64,000 nt of DNA. It comes from Paracoccus sp. MC1862 (GTDB lineage: Bacteria; Pseudomonadota; Alphaproteobacteria; Rhodobacterales; Rhodobacteraceae). Location of the stretch: assembly GCF_016617715.1 (NCBI RefSeq), contig NZ_CP067225.1, forward strand, positions 1,984,001 through 2,048,000. Reading direction: 5' to 3'. Positions 46,351-55,000 of this stretch are shown in pieces; positions within the stretch are counted from its first letter, which is position 1; the number at the start of each line of letters is the position of its first letter. The notes under the pieces were generated by a model. The model saw nothing but the letters and a program-made list of their open reading frames with translations. It had not been told where the DNA came from and searched no databases. The translations under genes and the position numbers were made by a program.

Positions 46351-47182
46351 ATCCGATCCTCCGACGGCTCCAGATCTGGATGAGGTTGATCGCCAGCAGC
46401 ATCGCGAAGGAGATCAGCAGCATGGCGATGCCGATGGCGGCGGCGGCGTCGTAGTTGAATTCCTCAAGCTGGATCACGATCAGCAGGGGCGCGATCTCGG
46501 TCAGCAGCGGGATGTTCCCGGCGATGAAGATGACCGAGCCGTATTCCCCCACGGCGCGGGCCAGCGCCAGCGCGAAGCCCGTCAGTGCGGCGGGCGCCAG
46601 CATCGGCAGGATCACATGGTGCAACGTGTAAAGCCGTGACGCCCCCAGCGTGGCCGAGGCCTCCTCGACCTCGCGCTCGATCTCCTCGATGACCGGCTGG
46701 ACGGTGCGGGTGACAAAGGGCAGGCCCACGAAGATCAGCGCGATCAGGATACCCCATTGCGTATAGGCGATCTTGATCCCCCAGTCCGCCAGCACCGAGC
46801 CGAAGGCCCCGTTCGGCGCGTAAAGCGCGGTCAGCGCGATCCCGGCAACGGCGGTGGGCAGCGCGAAGGGCAGGTCCACCGCCGCATCCAGCAGGCGGCG
46901 GCCGGGGAAGCGATAGCGCGCCAGCACCCAGGCCAGCATCACCCCGAAGACAAGGTTGAACATCGCGGCCAGGAAGGACAGCCGGAAGGACAGCCACAGC
47001 GCCTTCCAGACGCGCTCGCGGTTCACGGTGGCCCAGATATTTGACAGGCCGAAATCGGCGCCCTTGAGAAGCAGGGCGCCGATGGGCAGCAGCACGACCA
47101 CCGACAGCATCGCCATGGTCACCCCCATCGCCAGGCCGAAGCCCGGGATGGGGGACCGCTGCACGAAGGGGCGGCCGCTCAT
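46343..47182 (-). CDS. cysT: Sulfate/thiosulfate importer permease CysT
   Basis: A 279-residue permease, the partner of CysW. Helices include MGVTMAMLSVVVLLPIGALLL near the N-terminus; the EAA loop is EVEEASATLGASRLYTLHHVILPMLAPAALTG, followed by ARAVGEYGSVIFIAGNIP, the CysT counterpart of the CysW signature. The start at 47182 overlaps the binding-protein stop by 4 bases. Confidence 0.95.
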   Translation of the reverse strand: MSGRPFVQRSPIPGFGLAMGVTMAMLSVVVLLPIGALLLKGADFGLSNIWATVNRERVWKALWLSFRLSFLAAMFNLVFGVMLAWVLARYRFPGRRLLDAAVDLPFALPTAVAGIALTALYAPNGAFGSVLADWGIKIAYTQWGILIALIFVGLPFVTRTVQPVIEEIEREVEEASATLGASRLYTLHHVILPMLAPAALTGFALALARAVGEYGSVIFIAGNIPLLTEIAPLLIVIQLEEFNYDAAAAIGIAMLLISFAMLLAINLIQIWSRRRIGYV

Positions 47183-48246
47183 TTCGGCACGTAGATCTGG
47201 TCGAAGATGCCGCCGTCGCCGAAGTGTTCGGGCTGCACTTTGGCCCAGCCGCCGAAATGGGCGATGTCCACCAGATCGAGCTTGGGAAAGCGGGCCACAT
47301 CCTCGGGGGCCGCAGCCGAGGCATCCCAGGCGCGGTAATAGTGCTTGAAGGCCAGCGCCTGCCCCTGCGGCGAATACAGGAAGTTCAGGTAGCCCTCGGC
47401 CAGCGCCCGCTGCTCGTCATTGGCGATGTTGGCCTCCACCACCGCGACCGGCGGCTCGGCCAAAACCGAAACCGAGGGCACCACGATGTCGAACTGATCC
47501 TCGCCCAGTTCCTTCAGCGCCAGATAGGCCTCGTTTTCCCAGGCCAGCAGCACGTCGCCGATGCCGCGCTGGGCGAAGGTCGTGGTCGCCCCGCGGGCGC
47601 CCGAATCCAGCACCGGCACGTTGCGGAACAGCGCCCCCACGAAGTCCTGCGGGTTCTGCCCGTTGCGTTCCGCCCAAGCCCAGGCCGCCAGATAGTTCCA
47701 GCGCGCCCCGCCCGAGGTCTTGGGGTTCGGGGTGATGACCTCGACCCCTTCCTTCACCAGATCGCCCCAGTCGCGGATGCCCTCGGGGTTGCCCTCACGC
47801 ACCAGGAACACGACCGTCGAGGTATAGGGCGACGAGTTGTGCGGCAGCCGCCCCTGCCAGTCGGCGGGCAGCTTGCCGGCCTCGGCGATGCGGTCGATGT
47901 CGGACGCCAGCGCCAGCGTCACCACCTGCGCGTTCAACCCCTCGACCACCGAGCGCGCCTGCGCGCCGGACCCGCCGTGGCTGGTTTCGATCTGCGGCGC
48001 GGGGTTGCCCTGCGCGGTCCAGTATTCGGTGAAGGCGGCGTTCACGTCGCGGTAAAGCTCCCGCGTCGGATCGTAGCTGACGTTCAGCAGCGATTCGGCG
48101 CGGGCGCCGCCGATGCCCAGCGCCAGCGCGGCTAGGATCGCGCCCCCTGTCAGCAGCGGGCGCACCCGCCGCAGGGGCGTCATGATCTCGGCAAGGGTCA
48201 GGGGCCGGGGGCGAGGGGCGATGGAACCAAGGGTCTGCCGGGTCAT
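47179..48246 (-). CDS. sbp: Periplasmic sulfate-binding protein
   Basis: The solute-binding protein of the sulfate importer, with LLNVSYDPTRELYRDVNAAF at the mature N-terminus and the sulfate-binding region ETSHGGSGAQARSVVEGL. NPKTSGGARWNYLAAWAWA and DSGARGATTTFAQRGIGDVLLAWENEA are family signatures. The start is uncertain: the ATG at 48246 has AGGA at good spacing but gives a long N-region before the signal core LLTGGAILAALALGIGGARA, while the ATG at 48183 gives a compact signal without a clear ribosome site. First gene of the importer operon. Confidence 0.92.
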   Translation of the reverse strand: MTRQTLGSIAPRPRPLTLAEIMTPLRRVRPLLTGGAILAALALGIGGARAESLLNVSYDPTRELYRDVNAAFTEYWTAQGNPAPQIETSHGGSGAQARSVVEGLNAQVVTLALASDIDRIAEAGKLPADWQGRLPHNSSPYTSTVVFLVREGNPEGIRDWGDLVKEGVEVITPNPKTSGGARWNYLAAWAWAERNGQNPQDFVGALFRNVPVLDSGARGATTTFAQRGIGDVLLAWENEAYLALKELGEDQFDIVVPSVSVLAEPPVAVVEANIANDEQRALAEGYLNFLYSPQGQALAFKHYYRAWDASAAAPEDVARFPKLDLVDIAHFGGWAKVQPEHFGDGGIFDQIYVPK

Positions 48247-48332
48247 CTGGTTGTTCCTCATGATCGCGCGGCCGCCAGGGGCCGTCGCCATGGGATAAAT
48301 ATCGAGTCAGAAAGTCGTCTATGGCAAGAAAA

Positions 48333-48374
48333 AAATCACGGCGTATTTTATCGTGATTTGAGAATACCATTCTC
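48333..48374. promoter_or_regulatory. Two inverted repeats upstream of the sulfate importer
   Basis: In an AT-rich patch between the importer and the Rrf2 gene lie AAATCACG/CGTGATTT (48333-48340 and 48352-48359, 11-base spacer) and GAGAAT/ATTCTC (48360-48365 and 48369-48374). They sit about 90-130 bases before the likely sbp start, where operator and promoter would be. The regulator is unknown; the adjacent Rrf2 protein is the obvious candidate. Confidence 0.55.
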
Positions 48375-48468
48375 TCGCCTGCTCCCGCCTGGCCGGGCAT
48401 GAGGCGTGCGCGAAAACGCCCCCGGCCTGCGCGGCGGGACGGACCGGGCAGAACCCGCACAGGGCTTG

Positions 48469-48924
48469 TCAGGGCTCGGCCATGACCCGGCTGGCGATGT
48501 CGTCCGATCGCATCAGGTCGGCCAGCGTCAGCGAATCGATGATCAGCAGATAGGTCCAGAACACATCCGCGAAGGTCTTGCGGATGCGGCAGGTTTCCTC
48601 GTCGGTGCAGTCGGCGCAGCGCTGATAGGCGCTGCGCGACAGGCAGGGCAAGGGCGCCAGCGGCCCGTCGATCAGCCGCAGCAGTTCCGACAGCTTCACC
48701 TCTGCCGGGCGCTTGACCAGCACATATCCCCCCGTCCGCCCGCGCCGCGAGGCGATCACCCCGCTGTCCCGGATCTCCAGCAGGATATGTTCCAGGAACC
48801 GCTTTGGCGTGCCGGACCGCCTGGCGACCTGCTCGATCGGCAAGGGCTGCGGTGTGTCCGAGGCCGCCTCGTCGGCCAGGACCAGCAGCGCCTTGAGCGC
48901 GTATTTCATCTTCTGCGTGATCAT
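48469..48924 (-). CDS. Rrf2-family regulator with cysteine cluster
   Basis: A 151-residue winged-helix protein starting MITQKMKYALKALLVLADEA, with recognition helix SGTPKRFLEHILLEIRDSGVIASRRGRTGGYVL. The C-terminal half has PCLSRSAYQRCADCTDEETC, four cysteines in 19 residues, fitting Fe-S or redox sensing as in IscR/NsrR-type members. The neighbourhood (sulfate importer downstream in the same direction, sulfur oxidation beyond) points to control of sulfur assimilation. The ATG at 48924 is chosen; an upstream in-frame start adds an implausible hydrophobic lead. Confidence 0.9.
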   Translation of the reverse strand: MITQKMKYALKALLVLADEAASDTPQPLPIEQVARRSGTPKRFLEHILLEIRDSGVIASRRGRTGGYVLVKRPAEVKLSELLRLIDGPLAPLPCLSRSAYQRCADCTDEETCRIRKTFADVFWTYLLIIDSLTLADLMRSDDIASRVMAEP

Positions 48925-49049
48925 CAGCAAGCCGTAGGCAGGCACCGGCGTCGCCGCAAGCACCGCGAGGGGAAGAATAAAAGACGACTTGGATAATAGA
49001 CATTCCTGCGCCAGAATGCCAGCCATGCGGGACGCGACAAGAGGACGCC

Positions 49050-49523
49050 ATGACCACGCTCGATCTCATCGACCGCAAGATCGTCGCAGCCCTGATGCGC
49101 GACGCGACGCAGCCCATCGGCCGGATCGCCGACCAGGTGGGCCTGTCCCAGACACCCTGCTGGAAACGCATCCAGAAGCTGGAAGCCACGGGCGTCCTGA
49201 CCGGCCGCGTGGCGCTGGCAGACCCCGCCAAGCTGGGGCTCGGCCTGACCGTCTTCTCAGGCGTCGAGGCGCCCGACCACTCGCCCGAATGGCGCGCGGG
49301 CTTCGAATCGGCGCTGGCCGCGATGCCCGAAGTGCGCGAGGTCTATCGCATGGCCGGCGTCTACGACTACCTGCTGCAGATCGTGGCCCGCGACGTCCCG
49401 GCCTTTGACGCGTTCTACAAGCGCCTGACCACGATGGTGACCGTCAAGTCGTGCTCGTCCCTGTTCGTGCTGGAACGGCTGAAGGCAACGCCGGGCTATC
49501 CGCTGGACACCAGCACGCGCTGA
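49050..49523 (+). CDS. Lrp/AsnC-family transcriptional regulator
   Basis: A 157-residue regulator with an N-terminal HTH (LDLIDRKIVAALMRDATQPIGRIADQVGLSQTPCWKRIQKLEATGVL) and a C-terminal RAM ligand-binding domain (EVREVYRMAGVYDYLLQIVARDVPAFDAFYKRL). It is divergent from the Rrf2 gene with 125 bases between starts. The effector is probably an amino acid, and sulfur amino acids would fit the context, but nothing in the sequence shows which. Confidence 0.93.
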   Translation: MTTLDLIDRKIVAALMRDATQPIGRIADQVGLSQTPCWKRIQKLEATGVLTGRVALADPAKLGLGLTVFSGVEAPDHSPEWRAGFESALAAMPEVREVYRMAGVYDYLLQIVARDVPAFDAFYKRLTTMVTVKSCSSLFVLERLKATPGYPLDTSTR

Positions 49524-49552
49524 AAGCGGCCTGCGGCGCGGAAGCCCCCTTC

Positions 49553-50560
49553 TCAGCCGAAGGACCGCAGGCCTGCCGCGTAATCGGCGAAATCCGTGCG
49601 GTCGAGATAGGATTTCACCGCCTCGCGCTTGGCAAAGGTGTCGCCGGCCCAATCGGTGATGAAGCGGACGCGCGCGCGCTCCATGCTGCGGAAATCGAAG
49701 TGGCAGGGGGCTTTCGGCGACAGAAGATCCGTCAGCCGATGATGCTTCAGAAAGTCGAGCATTGCGTGGAAGGCTTCCGGCGGCAGCACGCGCAGCTGAT
49801 CCACCCACGGCTTGATCTCGCCCACGAAATGAACCAGCCGCGGTCGACGCCCGACGGTCAGGCCCAGCACCTTGCGCGACACCTGCCAGTTCCAGCCCGG
49901 CGACAGTTCGCACCACTGGGTAGCCAACACCGCGTTCAGCGCACATTGATCCACGAACCGAAGGAAATCCCGATTGTCGGTTATGAACGCGAATGTCCGG
50001 GCTGAAATCTTGGCATCGACATAGGCGGTCCCGTCGATCAGCAGCACGCCCGAGTTGAAATACTCCAGCCGATCGACACCGCACCTGCGCGCAAGCTGGT
50101 TGATGTAGCGTTCCATCCACCGCTTGCCGCTGGGCCACTGAAGCTTGTCGCGCACCGCGGCCACCAGCTTGCCCTCCAGATCGACGGCAAGCAAGTCGGC
50201 CAGAGAACCCCAGGCTTGGAACACGTCGCCGTCAAGATAGATGATCCGTGGATAGCTGCGGCCAAGTTCCTCCAGCGCGACAAGCCGCAGCAGGGACGCT
50301 GCCGGGATATGCCCCTTGGCCGCAAGCGAATATGATTCCGGCAGTTCCTCGATCCGGTGCAGCGTGATTTCGGGAGGAAGGATATCCAGCACGCGCTGAT
50401 CGACGTCACCCGCCAGATAAAGATGGTGATCCAGCGCCTTTCCGGCGTCGAACGCCATCGAGCGCATCAGCAGAAAGGCGCTCTGCCAAGCCCAGTTGGC
50501 ATCCGAACAGACCACGACGCATCCGCGGAGGTGCCGCGCCGCGGGAAAGGAATCATTCAT
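49553..50560 (-). CDS. Glycosyltransferase family 8 protein
   Basis: A 335-residue GT-A glycosyltransferase. The metal-binding DxD is in RIIYLDGDVFQAWGSL, the acceptor region in YFNSGVLLID, and the UDP-binding HFVGEIKPW matches the GT8 HFxGxxKPW motif. The start MNDSFPAARHLRGCVVVCSD at 50560 follows AAAGGA. Family members add galactose or glucose to lipopolysaccharide or exopolysaccharide. It is a lone gene without neighbouring glycan genes, so the substrate is unknown. Confidence 0.9.
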   Translation of the reverse strand: MNDSFPAARHLRGCVVVCSDANWAWQSAFLLMRSMAFDAGKALDHHLYLAGDVDQRVLDILPPEITLHRIEELPESYSLAAKGHIPAASLLRLVALEELGRSYPRIIYLDGDVFQAWGSLADLLAVDLEGKLVAAVRDKLQWPSGKRWMERYINQLARRCGVDRLEYFNSGVLLIDGTAYVDAKISARTFAFITDNRDFLRFVDQCALNAVLATQWCELSPGWNWQVSRKVLGLTVGRRPRLVHFVGEIKPWVDQLRVLPPEAFHAMLDFLKHHRLTDLLSPKAPCHFDFRSMERARVRFITDWAGDTFAKREAVKSYLDRTDFADYAAGLRSFG

Positions 50561-50646
50561 GTCGCGAACTCTGCACGGCCAGATCAACTTTGACGGGTAT
50601 CTTCCCGGCTCTTGGCAGCATCTGCAGAAAGGCGCAAGCGGCTGCC

Positions 50647-51723
50647 TCAATCCACCCGTGGTTGCAGCAGCTGGCGGGTGCGGCGGCGGCGGATGCTGGC
50701 GCGGTATTCGGCGTCGAAGTAGCGCACGATCACCCCCAGCCCCGCCGCCAGCGGCACCGCCAGCAGCAGCCCGGCAAAGCCGAAGAGCGTTCCGCCCACC
50801 GCCAACGACAGCAGCAGGAAGACCGGGTGCAGCTTGACCGAATCGCCCACGATCCGGGGAGTGACGAAGTTGCCTTCGACCACCTGGCCAAAGACGAAGA
50901 TGAAGGCCACCAGCGCCACCCGCCACCAGTCGCCCCAGAACTGCACCAGCGCCACCCCCGTCGCCAGAATGAAGCCCGAGAAGGACCCCAGGTAGGGGAT
51001 GAAGTTCAAAAGCCCCGAAGCAATCCCGATCAGAAGCCCGTAGTTCAGGCCCAGCGCCATCAGCACCGTGGAATAGAAGGTCGCAAGCAGCCCGCCCACG
51101 ATCACCTGCCCCCGCACGAAGCCCGTCATCACTCCGTCGATGTCCCGGGCGAGGCGGCGGATCAGCGGCGCCTGTCCCGGCGGCAGGCGCTTGTTCACGC
51201 CCTGCACGATGCGGTCCCAGTCATACAGCATGTAGATCGAGACGGTCATCGTGGCGATGAAGATGAAGATGGTGCCGACGGCGCTGATGACGGTGCTGAC
51301 GGTGCCGCCCAGCAGCATCAGCGCGGTCAGGCGGATGCGGTCGGAAAGGTCGGTGATGAACTGGCGCAGGAAGCCGCCGTCCTCCATCATCTCGGGGAAA
51401 TGCATGGTCAGGAAGTCAAAGCCCGAGCGCACGGCGCGCGGCAGCGCCTCGACCGCCTGGCGCACCTGCGCGATCAGCGTCGGCAGCAGCCACAGGGCGG
51501 CCGCGACCATGGCCGACAGGCTCACCAGCATGATGACCGCCACCGCCCAGCCGCGTGAAAACCCCATCCGCTCCAGCCGGTCGGCGAGGGGATCCAGGAA
51601 ATAGGCCAGCGCCGTGCCCAGCACGAAGGGCGCCAGCACGTTGCCCAGGCGGCCGACCAGCATGACCGCCAGGACCAGCCCGGCCAGCATCCAGATCGTC
51701 CGCGGCCGAACCATTACCAGCAT
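50647..51723 (-). CDS. AI-2E (PerM)-family membrane transporter
   Basis: A 358-residue membrane protein with about eight helices in the PerM/TqsA pattern: TIWMLAGLVLAVMLVGRLGNVLAPFVLGTALAYFLDPLADRLE near the N-terminus and FGQVVEGNFVTPRIVGDSVKLHPVFLLLSLAVGGTLFGFAGLLLAVPLAA near the C-terminus, the family hallmark. Some members export the signal AI-2 and others exchange sodium for protons or act as permeases, so the substrate is open. It lies about 290 bases after gltB on the same strand, separated by a terminator. Confidence 0.93.
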   Translation of the reverse strand: MLVMVRPRTIWMLAGLVLAVMLVGRLGNVLAPFVLGTALAYFLDPLADRLERMGFSRGWAVAVIMLVSLSAMVAAALWLLPTLIAQVRQAVEALPRAVRSGFDFLTMHFPEMMEDGGFLRQFITDLSDRIRLTALMLLGGTVSTVISAVGTIFIFIATMTVSIYMLYDWDRIVQGVNKRLPPGQAPLIRRLARDIDGVMTGFVRGQVIVGGLLATFYSTVLMALGLNYGLLIGIASGLLNFIPYLGSFSGFILATGVALVQFWGDWWRVALVAFIFVFGQVVEGNFVTPRIVGDSVKLHPVFLLLSLAVGGTLFGFAGLLLAVPLAAGLGVIVRYFDAEYRASIRRRRTRQLLQPRVD

Positions 51724-51819
51724 GTCGCAACCGTCCCCGTTTTGGGTGCGACTATTGGCGAGAACGGCCTTTTACGCAACGCTGCTCGGCTCACACGGCC
51801 TACACCTCCGCATGAGGAA

Positions 51820-51843
51820 AAGGGGGCGACCTGCGTCCCCCTT
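51820..51843 (-). terminator. Rho-independent terminator after gltB
   Basis: Read on the minus strand, AAGGGGG and CCCCCTT form a 7-bp stem around a 10-base loop, and the stem runs into TTTT. It lies about 170 bases after the gltB stop and before perM, beside a copy of the GGATATTTG element. Confidence 0.75.
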
Positions 51844-51866
51844 CATTCTTCTTCGTTCAAATATCC
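51841..51866 (-). repeat. Dispersed GGATATTTG element, copy 2
   Basis: On the minus strand the core GGATATTTG is followed by AACGAAGAAGAATGAAG and then directly by the gltB terminator stem. It matches copy 3 at 63757-63782 in 22 of 26 positions by eye. Confidence 0.65.
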
Positions 51867-52013
51867 CGGACTGCCGAGCGCCCGGAACAGGAGGCGTATC
51901 AGAAAACAACCATAACGGCTGTTTTCCCGCCGGATGGTCCGCTGGAACCTGTCCAGCGAGGCTGGGGTCGGCAGGCCCGAGCGGGGGGCAGCGCCCCGGT
52001 CCGGCACCTCCCC

Positions 52014-55000
52014 TCATTCGGCGGGAATCGCCGCAAGCTCCCCCGTCCCGGCCAGCGGGTGCTTGAGATGCGGCAGCATCTCGCGCGGGCAGAGTTGCAG
52101 GAAGTGCGCCCGCTCGCGCTCCCAGTCGGCCAGGATGTCGGCCGCCCGCCTGCTTCCTGTCTCGGCGCCGTGGCGCTCGATCAGCCCGCGCAGTTCGGCT
52201 TCCCAATGCGCCACCGTCACCGGACAGGTCACCAGCGTCTCGGCGTTGATGTAGCGTTCTGCCACGCGCCGAGGGTCGTACAGATAGGCCATCCCCCCGG
52301 TCATCCCCGCGCCGAAGTTCGCGCCGATGGAGCCAAGGATCACCGCCACCCCGCCGGTCATGTATTCGCAGCCGTTGGTCCCGCAGCCCTCGATCACCAC
52401 CTTCGCGCCCGAGTTCCGCACCGCGAACCGCTCCCCTGCCCGCCCGGCGGCGAACAGCCAGCCGTCGGTCGCGCCATACAGCACGGTGTTGCCGATGATG
52501 ACGTTGTCGGCGGCGACCAGCGGGCTGCCCATCGCGGGCTTCACAACAATGATCCCCCCGGACAGCCCTTTGCCGACATAGTCGTTGGCATCGCCCGAGA
52601 CCTCGATCTTCAGCCCCGGCGCGGCAAAGGCCCCCAGCGACTGCCCGGCCGAACCCGTCAGCCGCACCGTCAGGTGGTCCGGCTGCAGGCTGTTCCGCAT
52701 CCCGTACCGCTGCACGATCAGCGAGGATGTCCGCGTCCCCACCGTCCGCTGGGTGTTCCGCACCGCATAGGACAGCTGCATCTTCTCGCCATCCTCGAAG
52801 AAGCGGGCGGCGTCGCGAGCGATCTCGGCGTCCAGCGTGTCCATCACCGCGTTGCGGGGCTTGGACCGGTCATAGACGATCTTCTCCGACCCATCGACGG
52901 TGATCAGCAGCGGGTTCAGGTCGAGGTCATCGAGGCTGGCCGAGCCGCGCGACACCTGCGTCAGCAGGTCCGCCCGCCCGATCACCTCGTCCAGGGACCG
53001 CGCGCCGATGGACGCAAGGATCTCCCGCACCTCCTGCGCGTAGAAGGTGATGAGGTTCACGACCTTGTCGGCCGAGCCGGTGAACATCGCCCGCAGCCGT
53101 TCGTCCTGCGTGCAGACCCCCACCGGGCAGGTGTTCGACTGGCACTGACGCACCATGATGCAGCCCATGGCGATCAGGGCGGCGGTGCCGATGCCGTATT
53201 CCTCGGCCCCCATCATCGCCGCCATCACCACGTCGCGCCCCGTCCGCAGCCCGCCATCCGTCCGCAGCGTCACCCGGTCGCGCAGCCGGTTCATGGCGAG
53301 AACCTGGTGCGCCTCGGTCAGCCCCATCTCCCACGGCAGGCCCGCGAACTTGATCGACGTGGCCGGCGAGGCCCCGGTGCCGCCGTTATGGCCCGAGATC
53401 AGGATGACATCGGCCTTGGCCTTGGCGACGCCCGCCGCGATGGTGCCGACGCCGCCGCCCGCGACCAGCTTGACCGTGATCTTCGCCCGCGGGTTGATCT
53501 GCTTGAGATCATAGATCAGCTGCGCCAGGTCCTCGATCGAATAGATGTCGTGGTGCGGCGGCGGCGAGATCAGCGTCACCCCCGGCGTCGAATGCCGCAG
53601 CCGCGCGATCAGGCTCGTCACCTTCATCCCCGGCAACTGCCCGCCCTCGCCGGGCTTGGCCCCCTGCGCGACCTTGATCTCCAGCTCCTCGCAGGCATTC
53701 AGGTATTCGGCGGTCACGCCGAAGCGCCCCGAGGCCACCTGCTTGATCTTGGCACAGGGGTTGTCGCCGTTCGGCAGGGGGGCGCTGTGGGCCGGGTCCT
53801 CGCCGCCCTCACCCGAATCGGACTTGGCCCCGATCCGGTTCATGGCGATGTTCAGCGTCATATGCGCCTCGGGCGACAGCGCCCCTAGGCTCATCCCCGG
53901 CGTCACGAAACGCTTGCGGATCGATGTGATCGACTCCACCTCCTCGATCGGCACCGGCTTGCCCAGCGGCTTGATGTCCAGAAGGTCGCGCAGGTGGATC
54001 GGCGGATTCGCCCGCATCGCGCCGGAAAACTGCTTCCAGATTTCATAGGAGGCCTTCTCGCAGGCCAGTTGCAGCAGCCGCATGGTGCTGGCCTCCCAGG
54101 CGTGCTTCTCGCCCGAGCGCCGCGCCTTGTAGAAGCCGCCGACTGGCAGAAGATCAGCCGTGGGCGTGTGCCAGCCCTTGTGGTGGATCTCCTCCAGCTT
54201 GGCCTGAAGCCCGTGCAGGCCGATGCCCGAAATCCGGCTCTGCATCCCGGGGAAGTATTCCGCGACCATCGCGCGCGACAGCCCCACGGCCTCGAAGTTC
54301 AGCCCGCCTCGATAGGACGACAGGACCGAGATTCCCATCTTCGCCATGATCTTCAGCAGGCCCGCGTCGATGGCGTCGCGGTAGTTGCGCATGATCTGGA
54401 TCAGGTCGCCCTTGAGCAAGCCCCGCTCGATCCGCTCGGCGATGGTGTCCTGCGCCAGATAGGGGTTCACCGTGGTCGCCCCGCAGCCGATCAGCACCGC
54501 GACGTAATGCGGATCGATGCACTCGGCCGACCGCACGTTCAGCGAGCAGAAGGTCCGCAGCCCCTTGCGCGTCAGCCAGCTATGCACCGCCGAGGTCGCG
54601 AGGATCATCGGCAGCCCGATCCGCGCCTCGCCCTGATGCTCGTCCGTCAGCACCAACTGGCCTGCGCCCGAGCGCACGGCATCCTCGGCCTCGGCGCGGA
54701 TGCGTGCCAGCGCCTCGGCCATCGCATTCGGTCCCGCGCCATCGGCGAAGGTGCAGTCGATCCAGGTCACGGCATCGCCGAACATCCGCACGACCTCGGC
54801 CAGTTCGCCATTCGCAAGGAAGGGCGTCTCCAGCAGGGTGATCTCGGTATGCCTGGAGGACTCGTCCAGCACGTTCTTGAGGTTGCCGAACCGCGTCTTG
54901 AGGCTCATCACCCGGCTTTCGCGCAGGGAGTCAATCGGCGGGTTTGTCACTTGGCTGAAGTTCTGCCGGAAGAAATGGCTCAGCGGCCGGTATTGCGCCG

